Below, piece by piece: positions 17,279-23,870 of a stretch of DNA of 61,559 nt (the stretch's first letter is position 1; the number at the start of each line of letters is the position of its first letter). The DNA comes from Lachnospiraceae bacterium UBA7729 (GTDB taxonomy: Bacteria > Bacillota > Clostridia > Lachnospirales > Lachnospiraceae): positions 1-61,559 of the forward strand of contig DLFD01000037.1 of NCBI GenBank assembly GCA_002482005.1, read 5' to 3'. A program made the translations under genes and the position numbers. Under the pieces are notes generated by a model. It did not search any database. It was given only the letters and a program-made list of their open reading frames with translations, and had not been told where the DNA came from.

Positions 17279-18488
17279 TTATCTCCATGAGCAGGATGAA
17301 GACCTCGATCACCTTCCGCGGGTCGAACTGCTCGAATCCGAAAAAAAAGATGCTTTGAGATATATCAGGATGCGTGAGAAGGAATCCGCGGATGAAGACT
17401 GTTTCTGTGAGCAGAAAGACAGCGCAGAAGAAAGGAATCCGAAGACGATGAAGAAAAGCACAAGAAGAAGTACGATTGCTGCTGTACTTGCTGCAGCTTT
17501 GGCGGTTGGCGGAACGGCTTATGCGGCGGTGCGCTGGAACCGCGGACTGGAAGAAGGAATGCAGATCTCGCAGGAGCAGCAGGACCAGCTGGCAACAGAG
17601 AATTACGCTCAGACGGTGGGGCAGTCCGTTACCGATGCCGGAGTCACTGTATCGGTGGACCAGTGCATCGTGGATAATTATTTTGCTTACCTCTCGTTCA
17701 ATGTGACAGGTTATCAGCTGCCGAATGGGGCTGAACCCTTTATTGATGAGACGAACATCTCTGTGGATGGAAAGGATGGATACGCAGGCGGCGGAGGATT
17801 CTACGATGGGATTGTTTCTGCGTCTGACGGCTCTCTGGTCTATGCTGACGGAAGCGAGCTTGAAACGGATGAGAACGGCACTGCGGTCACTCACTATGTG
17901 CAGGCAGATGGCAGCCTGCAGTATGTACGGACCGTCTCAGCAGGTATGGATAAGGGAGCGCTGATCGGGAAGCCGATCCACGTGGAACTGAAGAATCTGG
18001 GAACAGTGGACAGAACCGGGAACTTCACACCGGATGTGGAAGGAACATGGACATTCGACTTCACGCTCCCGGGGTCGAGCAGCGCGAAGGAAGTAAAGCT
18101 CGATGCTTCACTTGGCGATACCGGTGCGACCGTCAGCAAGGCCGAGATCTCTCCGGTCTCCCTGTATGTGGAAATGAACTTCCCGCGCCAGGTTGAGATG
18201 ACGGAATATCTTGATGACGGCAATGGACAGACTGAAGTGTATACCCAGTGGCAGGACGCGCCGGCCCTGACCGGAGTACGTCTGAAAGACGGGACACTTA
18301 TTCCGTACATTGTTGACGGAGGCGGAGCCGGGTACATGGAAGAAACTGGTGATACTTATATTCAGAGGCGCGGACTGAACCGTGTGATTGACGTACAGCA
18401 GGTGGATGCTCTTCTTTTTTACAAGACACCGGTGGAAGACGGAAAACAGCCCACAGAAGATAATTTCTATGTGGTCCCGATTCAGTAA
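17262..18488 (+). CDS. DUF4179-type membrane anti-sigma factor
   Basis: 408 residues. An acidic cytoplasmic N-terminus (about 65 residues), a membrane segment near 70-88 that ends in AYAAV, then an outer domain with the DUF4179 style of alternating beta segments (VSVDQCIVDNYFAYLSFNV and later VTVSKAEISPVSLYVEM-like stretches). It is translationally coupled to the sigma gene by overlap. Its inferred job is membrane sequestration of that sigma factor. This is the best DUF4179 match among the anti-sigma-like proteins of the window. Confidence 0.8.
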   Translation: MKDIFDYLHEQDEDLDHLPRVELLESEKKDALRYIRMREKESADEDCFCEQKDSAEERNPKTMKKSTRRSTIAAVLAAALAVGGTAYAAVRWNRGLEEGMQISQEQQDQLATENYAQTVGQSVTDAGVTVSVDQCIVDNYFAYLSFNVTGYQLPNGAEPFIDETNISVDGKDGYAGGGGFYDGIVSASDGSLVYADGSELETDENGTAVTHYVQADGSLQYVRTVSAGMDKGALIGKPIHVELKNLGTVDRTGNFTPDVEGTWTFDFTLPGSSSAKEVKLDASLGDTGATVSKAEISPVSLYVEMNFPRQVEMTEYLDDGNGQTEVYTQWQDAPALTGVRLKDGTLIPYIVDGGGAGYMEETGDTYIQRRGLNRVIDVQQVDALLFYKTPVEDGKQPTEDNFYVVPIQ

Positions 18489-18549
18489 CAGACCGGAAGA
18501 TATCGGACCCCGACATCTGAAGGGTTCTTCCATAATATCTGCGAATGAT

Positions 18550-18586
18550 ATTCCCCAAACTTTATCAATATTTACTTTGGGGGAAT
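18550..18586 (+). terminator. Hairpin after the anti-sigma gene
   Basis: ATTCCCCAAA pairs with TTTGGGGGAAT (one bulged G). A second hairpin follows at 18615-18645. It lacks a T-run, so it may be a processing or regulatory structure, not the terminator itself. Confidence 0.45.
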
Positions 18587-18614
18587 AGAGATTCTGACAA
18601 ACGCTCTCTGACAT

Positions 18615-18645
18615 AATAAGCGGCACAGAATTCTGTACCGCTTAT
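18615..18645 (+). terminator. Intrinsic terminator-like hairpin
   Basis: ATAAGCGG pairs with CCGCTTAT, with an inner ACAGAATTCTGT palindrome. Probable end of the sigma/anti-sigma transcript. Confidence 0.55.
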
Positions 18646-18783
18646 GTCATTTCAGAATCCTGTTACAGGTTTCTTACAGAACATACATAAAAGCATCATT
18701 ACTGGAATCAGGTACTGGAATAGGATGGAATCATAGAAAAGACGATGCAGTCGTCTCAAACCGAAAGGAAGAATAATACCGAT

Positions 18784-19686
18784 ATGAGAAAAAAGTTTAC
18801 TACCATAATGTCCATTGCTGTCCTTGTCGGATCCATGCTGATCTCCACACTAGCATTCGCTTCGGAGAAAGCGTCTGTTTCCACTGATTCAAAAAAGAAA
18901 GAAGTCACTGCCGTTCAGGAAACGGAAACTGATGAAAGCAATGACGGATTCATAATCGGAGGTGCCGACGGTCCAACGTCTATCACATTGGCCGGCGGCT
19001 GGGAGATGAATACAGGTGACACATCTATTGATGCCGAAGAAAATTCAGCCGCAAAAAAAGCTTACGAGAAGGCAATGAACGACTTTGCTGAAAACAGCTA
19101 TGAAGTAATCGGAAACAGCTACGAAGTAATCGCTTATCTGGGTTCTCAGGTCGTCGCCGGAACCAACTACTGCTATTTGTGCAGAGAGTCCTCCGATGAG
19201 CCCAATCCGGTTGTAGATTTTGTACTTGTTTTTGTTTACGAAGATCTCGGCGGAAACGCAGAGATATCTGATATCACCCCTGTGTTCTCTGCTACTGATG
19301 GTCCAGACGATTCGCAGATTGATCAAGATTACGGGACAGAGGTATGGCCGGAGGAAGTCTCGGAAGAAACTGAAGGAGATCAGGATTCACAGGGTGATGA
19401 TGCATCCGGAACATTCTACATCGGAGACAATTCGAAAGACATTCAGCTTGCCTCCTCGCTTCCCTATCCCGATGGTGTCTTCTATGAATCGATTGAGATT
19501 CAGTCAGATAAGGAGCCGTATGAACTGAGAGTGTACGTGAAGACGGACGGAAAGCCTTCTTATGATCTGAAAGCCTGTGCGGATCAGGCATTCAAGAGAA
19601 TCTCGAACATGGGAATCATCAGTTTCTATGATGCGGAGGATGATCATCTGATTGAATCTTTCGGAACCGCCAGCTCGAAGGAATGA
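18784..19686 (+). CDS. Secreted protein with a GGADGPTSI motif, function unknown
   Basis: 300 residues from the ATG at 18784 (AAAGGAAG 12 bases upstream; an ATG at 18745 would bury the signal peptide). A signal peptide ends at about ALAFA|S. The mature protein starts with a Lys/Glu/Thr-rich stretch, then DGFIIGGADGPTSITLAGGW. The GGADGPTSI core is known from the beta subunit of sodium-pumping decarboxylases (OadB family), but nothing else of that membrane enzyme is present. ENSYEVI-GNSYEVI is a 7-residue tandem duplication. An acidic linker (about residues 190-215) leads to a second globular region. No neighbour explains its role. Confidence 0.75.
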   Translation: MRKKFTTIMSIAVLVGSMLISTLAFASEKASVSTDSKKKEVTAVQETETDESNDGFIIGGADGPTSITLAGGWEMNTGDTSIDAEENSAAKKAYEKAMNDFAENSYEVIGNSYEVIAYLGSQVVAGTNYCYLCRESSDEPNPVVDFVLVFVYEDLGGNAEISDITPVFSATDGPDDSQIDQDYGTEVWPEEVSEETEGDQDSQGDDASGTFYIGDNSKDIQLASSLPYPDGVFYESIEIQSDKEPYELRVYVKTDGKPSYDLKACADQAFKRISNMGIISFYDAEDDHLIESFGTASSKE

Positions 19687-19765
19687 TTGTATTCGATGAT
19701 ATTCTGCAGATCATAATACACAGGAATAATTTTTGTTCTTTCCCGCATATGTTTCAAATCTACAG

Positions 19766-20227
19766 CTACTCAATCGCGTAGATCAGGTCCATCTCGAGAT
19801 GCCGGTCTCCCAGGTCTATCGTCCGGTGGACGGGATCGATGTCCAGAACATCTCCGTTCAGCCAGCGGTAATTTCCCCTGATCCCGTCGTTCTTGAGCAT
19901 GGTCTGTTCCGAATCGATCTCAAAGTACAGGACAGAGATCTGAAGTTTTGAAATACGGTCACAGCGCCTGGCCGGAAGCTTTTTGTATCTTTCCAGAATG
20001 CTCTGCAGCTTCTCATCCAGTTCCTGCTTCATCTCTTCAGAGAGCTCTGCCGGGTGCACGGTACAGACAGTCTCTGCATCCATCGTTTCATCAAAGCCGG
20101 AGAGTGCGTCAAAGGGAGCAAAGATCTTTGCCCGGTTTTCACGCTTCATCTTTGGATGGATGCGGGAGAAGTCGTCTCCGTTATGGACAGGACGGTGCAT
20201 TTTTCGAAGTGTAACAGAATCAATCAT
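19766..20227 (-). CDS. YolD-like protein
   Basis: 153 residues from the ATG at 20227 (AGGTG seven bases before). The N-terminal half carries the YolD-type pattern 'NRAKIFAPFDALSGF-E' and a later 'LDEKLQSILERYKKL'. The C-terminal part reads like the YolD beta domain (ISVLYFEIDSEQT then the GDVLDIDP stretch). YolD-like proteins commonly accompany Y-family polymerase genes in Firmicutes and their mobile elements. It lies 33 bases after the polymerase gene and is presumably co-transcribed under the same LexA box. Its biochemical role is not established. Confidence 0.8.
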   Translation of the reverse strand: MIDSVTLRKMHRPVHNGDDFSRIHPKMKRENRAKIFAPFDALSGFDETMDAETVCTVHPAELSEEMKQELDEKLQSILERYKKLPARRCDRISKLQISVLYFEIDSEQTMLKNDGIRGNYRWLNGDVLDIDPVHRTIDLGDRHLEMDLIYAIE

Positions 20228-20260
20228 AAGCATCACCTCACTTTCCGATGAGACGGCCGG

Positions 20261-21637
20261 TTATGCCTTATGGCCGCCGATCTGGGTATTCCTTTCCATG
20301 GTACGTGCCCCATTACACAGACTGATCCCACGAAGAATGGCGTTGGCTCCGTACCTCGCTTTTATCGTCAGGATGGCTTTCTCCAGCCGTTTCTGCCTTT
20401 CCATGCCGCCGTAGTCGGAAAACAGATCCAGCTGAAAGCAGATGTCCCGCTCGCTTCGGACATGATTGACCGTGAGGAAGATGCGCCGGACTTTCTGCTC
20501 GGGTTTCGCGATCCTCTGATACAGGGACACTGCGGCAGGAATGATCTGCTTTGAATAATTCGTGAAAGTACCGAAGCGGATTGTTCCGCCAGAATAGGAT
20601 GGAACCTTCCTGCCATAACAGTCGATCCGGTATTGTCCGGTGTAGCCGGGACTGCAGACTTCGTATCCGACATACATGGTCATGGAGTCTGCAGTGACCT
20701 TCTCTTTTACCATCTGAAGGGACAGGAGTTCCGCCTGTTCCTTGATCGCCAGCTGCGCTTCCTCAAAGGAATAAGCCCTGGGAAGCACTTGTCCGTTGGA
20801 GATAGAGTGGGAACCGGTATGGTACTGTTTGATATCTTTCATGGTGCAGGGCTCTATCCCCCATGCATGGTCGATCAGAAGCTCCGCATTGACCCCGAAG
20901 ATCTGATAGAGCAGGGATTCGTTGGCAACCGATACTTCAGCGATGTCCTTCATCGTGTAGATCCCGTACCGGGCTAGTCTTCCGGAGATGCCGTGCGCAA
21001 TCTGCCAGAAGTCTGTGATCGGGGTATGGGTCCAGAGCAGGTCCTTGTAGGAATCTTCCGTGAGCTCTGCTATTCGTACTCCGTCTTTATCGGCAGGCTT
21101 ATGCTTCGCGACAATGTCCATGGCGATCTTGGCCAGATACATGTTGGTCCCGATTCCTCCGGTGGCGGTGATGCCGGTCTCCTTCAGGATCTCCTTTATC
21201 ACCATCCGGACCAGATCATAGGCGCTGCAGGAATAGATGGAAGCATAGGGAGTGATATCGATGAACACTTCGTCGACCGAATAGACATGGATATCCTCCG
21301 CAGAAAAGAACTTTAGGTACATGGAATAGACCTTTGCGGAGTACTTGATGTAGGTCGCCATTCTTGGAGGAGCAATGATATAGTCAATCTTTCGTCCAAG
21401 TGTGTTTTCCGCGATACCGATTGCCTGCTTTGCCTCAAAAAGGCGGGGCCTCCCCGGGACACCGACCGCTTTTAGGGCTGGGGAGACCGCCAGGCAGATC
21501 GTTTTGTCTGTCCTTGACTCATCCGCGACAAGAAGGTTTGCTTTCAGCGGATCAAGGTGACGCTCCACACATTCCACAGAAGCATAGAATGACTTGAGAT
21601 CAATACAGATGTAGGTATGCTGTCCTTCTTCTGTCAT
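20261..21637 (-). CDS. Y-family DNA polymerase (UmuC/DinB-like)
   Basis: 458 residues from the ATG at 21637, which has GGAGG five bases upstream. A longer frame to 21727 would cross the SOS box and is rejected. Catalytic residues are visible: Asp13 in ICIDLKSFYASVEC and the pair Asp122-Glu123 in VYSVDEVFIDI. The helix-hairpin-helix and little-finger regions follow. It copies damaged templates with low fidelity. It forms a two-gene unit with the YolD-like gene, placed behind a LexA box and separated by a terminator from the DUF5131 gene. Polymerases of this type (UvrX/UmuC-like) are frequent on phages, plasmids and ICEs. Confidence 0.93.
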   Translation of the reverse strand: MTEEGQHTYICIDLKSFYASVECVERHLDPLKANLLVADESRTDKTICLAVSPALKAVGVPGRPRLFEAKQAIGIAENTLGRKIDYIIAPPRMATYIKYSAKVYSMYLKFFSAEDIHVYSVDEVFIDITPYASIYSCSAYDLVRMVIKEILKETGITATGGIGTNMYLAKIAMDIVAKHKPADKDGVRIAELTEDSYKDLLWTHTPITDFWQIAHGISGRLARYGIYTMKDIAEVSVANESLLYQIFGVNAELLIDHAWGIEPCTMKDIKQYHTGSHSISNGQVLPRAYSFEEAQLAIKEQAELLSLQMVKEKVTADSMTMYVGYEVCSPGYTGQYRIDCYGRKVPSYSGGTIRFGTFTNYSKQIIPAAVSLYQRIAKPEQKVRRIFLTVNHVRSERDICFQLDLFSDYGGMERQKRLEKAILTIKARYGANAILRGISLCNGARTMERNTQIGGHKA

Positions 21638-21652
21638 GACGTCCTCCATAAT

Positions 21653-21666
21653 CGAACATATGTTCT
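21653..21666 (-). promoter_or_regulatory. LexA/DinR SOS box
   Basis: CGAACATATGTTCT matches the Firmicute SOS consensus CGAAC-N4-GTTCG at 9 of 10 defined positions and is palindromic over its core. It lies 16 bases before the polymerase start codon, so LexA would block transcription of the polymerase and YolD-like genes until DNA damage. Confidence 0.85.
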
Positions 21667-21684
21667 GCACAAATGCGCAAATAA

Positions 21685-21711
21685 ATAAGACAGGGACGAA
21701 ATCTGTCTTAT
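21685..21711 (-). terminator. Intrinsic terminator of the DUF5131 operon
   Basis: ATAAGACAG and CTGTCTTAT form a perfect 9-bp stem. On the minus strand the stem is followed by a T-rich run (TTTATTT). It separates the XRE/ImmA/DUF5131 unit from the SOS-controlled polymerase unit. Confidence 0.7.
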
Positions 21712-21750
21712 GATAGGGTATCCACATGGAACTGACAGGATGCTCTCAGA

Positions 21751-22509
21751 TTACTTTACTGTTTGCACCGGCTCCATGGGCTGATAGTCGATCCTTGCTT
21801 TTGCTGCCTGGGAGATCTGGTCTCTGTGGTCCTTGATGAAATAAAGATGGCCTCCCTTCCGGAAGTTCGTCCCGGTCTGCATGAAATGGAATGGGACAGA
21901 ATACTGTACGCATTCGAGCATGAGGCGCATGACCCATACGTAATCACAGAGCCGGGCATCCGGACCGGATTCTCCGCCACAGGTCACTTCTTCGATCTGT
22001 CCCGGATAGTCCCGGAAGAACCTGGACAGGCTGACATTCTCCAACATTGGTTCCACGATGACGGACTTGTGCCGGACTGGAAGACTCAGGAAGAGCGGCA
22101 GCCTTCTGTCTGCCTCATACTGGTTTTCACAGGTACAGCAGATCCGGATGTTGTCCCATCCCTGACCCCAGTCCTCCGGAAGGGAGGTATAAAAACGCTC
22201 CGGCCTCTTGGTAATGAAATAGAAGGTCAGGTCTGAGCGTTCTCTCATCATCGCCCAGGCTTCCCTGCGCCATTCATCCGCGTCCGGATGAAAGAAGTCG
22301 GAGGTAAAGCACGTGTACACTAGGCCGTCCTCCGGCTGCATCCTATACTCGCCTCTCCGGTTTCTCATGACAGGCGCTCTGAAAGAAGATGTCTTCGTGA
22401 CAATCGAAGAATCCTTGCCAAACTCGGCATCTCTCCGGTACATGTAGCAGTGCCTGCACCCGGACGATATCTTTGTGCACCCGTGCCACGGGTTCCATAT
22501 GACGGACAT
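21751..22509 (-). CDS. DUF5131 (phage Gp37/Gp68-like) protein
   Basis: 252 residues from the ATG at 22509 (AGGAGG eight bases before); a GTG at 22518 overlaps the site. The N-terminus has IWNPWHGCTKISSGCRHCYM, with Cys11, Cys18 and Cys21 in a cluster typical of the Gp37/Gp68 (DUF5131) family, which looks like a variant radical-SAM or Fe-S fold. Later blocks (FFITKRPERF, then a 'VTCGGESGPDAR' stretch) are also family hallmarks. The reaction is unknown. It is common on phages and mobile islands. Here it follows the ImmA gene with a 38-base gap and ends the minus-strand operon. Confidence 0.85.
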   Translation of the reverse strand: MSVIWNPWHGCTKISSGCRHCYMYRRDAEFGKDSSIVTKTSSFRAPVMRNRRGEYRMQPEDGLVYTCFTSDFFHPDADEWRREAWAMMRERSDLTFYFITKRPERFYTSLPEDWGQGWDNIRICCTCENQYEADRRLPLFLSLPVRHKSVIVEPMLENVSLSRFFRDYPGQIEEVTCGGESGPDARLCDYVWVMRLMLECVQYSVPFHFMQTGTNFRKGGHLYFIKDHRDQISQAAKARIDYQPMEPVQTVK

Positions 22510-22547
22510 GGAATTCACCTCCTCAGCACATCCTCAGGGTAGACCCA

Positions 22548-23102
22548 TTAACCCATCAGACCACTTTTCCCGCAATCAGGTGTCAGGTTCTTCATAAAAC
22601 TGCCGTCTGCTTCCAGCGGGGTCCTCAGGTCATAACCGAGTTTATTCAGCTCTGTCGCCTTGATCAGCACAAGGTTGATGTCCACGCCTGCCTTCCGGGC
22701 GATCTCATCGACCGTAGCTCCCTGGCGGATGTCGTCGACTGTCTCTTTTGTGTCCAGGATCAGATGGGAGGCAAAGGCATTCGCTTCATATTCCATCCGG
22801 CTGGTCATCTTAAAGAGGGAGTAGTATTCCTGCATCGCACCGTCCTTTGCATCGCCGCGGTGAAGCTGATCATGGCCGAGCTCGTGGGCAATCACGCACT
22901 TCCGCACATGGTCTTCCAGGTCTTTATTCAGGAAGATCATCCTGTTTCGCCATTTATAAAGATACATGCCGAGAAGCAGATCCGTGTCCAGATTATCGAA
23001 GATCGTGATCCCGAGAGATTCCGCAATCGCTTCCGGATCACTGGTCCCGAAGCGGCAGGCAAGACGGTCCGCCTTTTTATATAAATTCAGCGAATCAATC
23101 AT
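22548..23102 (-). CDS. ImmA/IrrE-family metallopeptidase
   Basis: 184 residues. The zinc motif HELGH is at 73-77, with a downstream 'EYEANAFASHLIL' block supplying the third ligand Glu. In ImmA systems this peptidase cleaves a cognate XRE repressor to release mobile-element genes. Here the XRE gene lies directly upstream in the same operon (17-base gap), which is the canonical pairing. Confidence 0.9.
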   Translation of the reverse strand: MIDSLNLYKKADRLACRFGTSDPEAIAESLGITIFDNLDTDLLLGMYLYKWRNRMIFLNKDLEDHVRKCVIAHELGHDQLHRGDAKDGAMQEYYSLFKMTSRMEYEANAFASHLILDTKETVDDIRQGATVDEIARKAGVDINLVLIKATELNKLGYDLRTPLEADGSFMKNLTPDCGKSGLMG

Positions 23103-23119
23103 TCTTGTACCCCTGAAGG

Positions 23120-23530
23120 TCAGTTGCCATCCCTGAATCTGAATGGTGTGTACTTGCGGTTGCGTTCCTTCGCATACCAGTAGGCGTCCTGGATTGCCTT
23201 CGCGACCGCATCCCGGTCTTCTTCGGAAAGCTCGCCGCCGGCAAAGAGGCCGGTGATGGTATTGACTGCCTCCTCCGCCTGTTTCCTGCCGCGGGTGCCG
23301 TATTCTTCCTGGGCCTTTGCGACAAACTGGTCGCTGTCCGTAAGAAGGTCGTTCGTGGTGCAGTCCAGTGCATCGGCGATCTTCTGGTAGATGTCATGCT
23401 TTCTTGGATAGCGGCCTTCTGTCTCATAGCCGATGACAGCCCGCTTCCCAACGCCGATTTGTCTGGCAAGCTGTTCCTGCGTCAGCCCTTTTTCCTTTCG
23501 CAGCCTTCTGAGATTCTCTGCAAATGACAT
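23120..23530 (-). CDS. XRE-family transcriptional repressor
   Basis: 136 residues from the ATG at 23530 (AAGGAAGG upstream); the in-frame extension to 23578 lacks a site. The N-terminal helix-turn-helix is clear (LRRLRKEKGLTQEQLARQIGVGKRAVIGYE). A C-terminal region of about 70 residues is probably for dimerisation and ImmA cleavage. It likely binds the intergenic region 23531-23729 and controls both its own operon and the divergent ImmA-XRE fusion gene. Confidence 0.9.
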   Translation of the reverse strand: MSFAENLRRLRKEKGLTQEQLARQIGVGKRAVIGYETEGRYPRKHDIYQKIADALDCTTNDLLTDSDQFVAKAQEEYGTRGRKQAEEAVNTITGLFAGGELSEEDRDAVAKAIQDAYWYAKERNRKYTPFRFRDGN

Positions 23531-23571
23531 CTCTGCCTTCCTTTCAATGCCGTTGAATGTCACATGGTTGG

Positions 23572-23600
23572 TTGACATGTTTCACTATTTCGACTATACT
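23572..23600 (+). promoter_or_regulatory. Strong sigma-A promoter, divergent from the XRE operon
   Basis: TTGACA (23572-23577), exactly 17 bases, then TATACT (23595-23600). It points right, towards the ImmA-XRE fusion gene, and lies 42 bases outside the XRE start codon. It is well placed to be shut by the XRE repressor. Confidence 0.8.
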
Positions 23601-23608
23601 CATTCTCG

Positions 23609-23633
23609 AAGATGATTTTTAATAACATCTTCT
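23609..23633 (+). promoter_or_regulatory. Hairpin at the 5' end of the divergent transcript
   Basis: GAAGATG (23609-23615) and CATCTTC (23627-23633) form a 7-bp stem around an AT loop, a few bases after the expected transcription start. It could protect the transcript 5' end or be part of an operator. Confidence 0.4.
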
Positions 23634-23870
23634 GTAACAAAAGAGTAGCACCTTCCATAATCGGTGTCAATAAGTATCACAAAATAATTTTGAAAGAAGG
23701 GAAGACAGAGAAAGCAGACAGGAGAGGAAGTGGAAACTGGTCCCGACAGAACCGGGACCAGCGGATGTGTTGTTACCGGCAGCAGCATAAGTTCTGGTGC
23801 GTTTATGCTGCCGATAAGCGGATATGGATACACTCATCCATTTCTGCTTTGCACAGGGAGTGATGAATCT

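Noticed and set aside
18955..19010. Fragment of an oxaloacetate decarboxylase beta subunit
   Set aside because: Only the GGADGPTSI core matches; the surrounding protein is soluble and secreted, so it is not a decayed OadB gene.
21638..21727. N-terminal extension of the Y-family polymerase
   Set aside because: It would place the LexA box and terminator inside the gene; the ATG at 21637 has GGAGG in place and starts just before the catalytic motif.
23612..23863. 83-codon frame in the leader of the ImmA-XRE gene
   Set aside because: Its ATG lies inside the leader hairpin without a ribosome binding site and the frame has no recognisable pattern.
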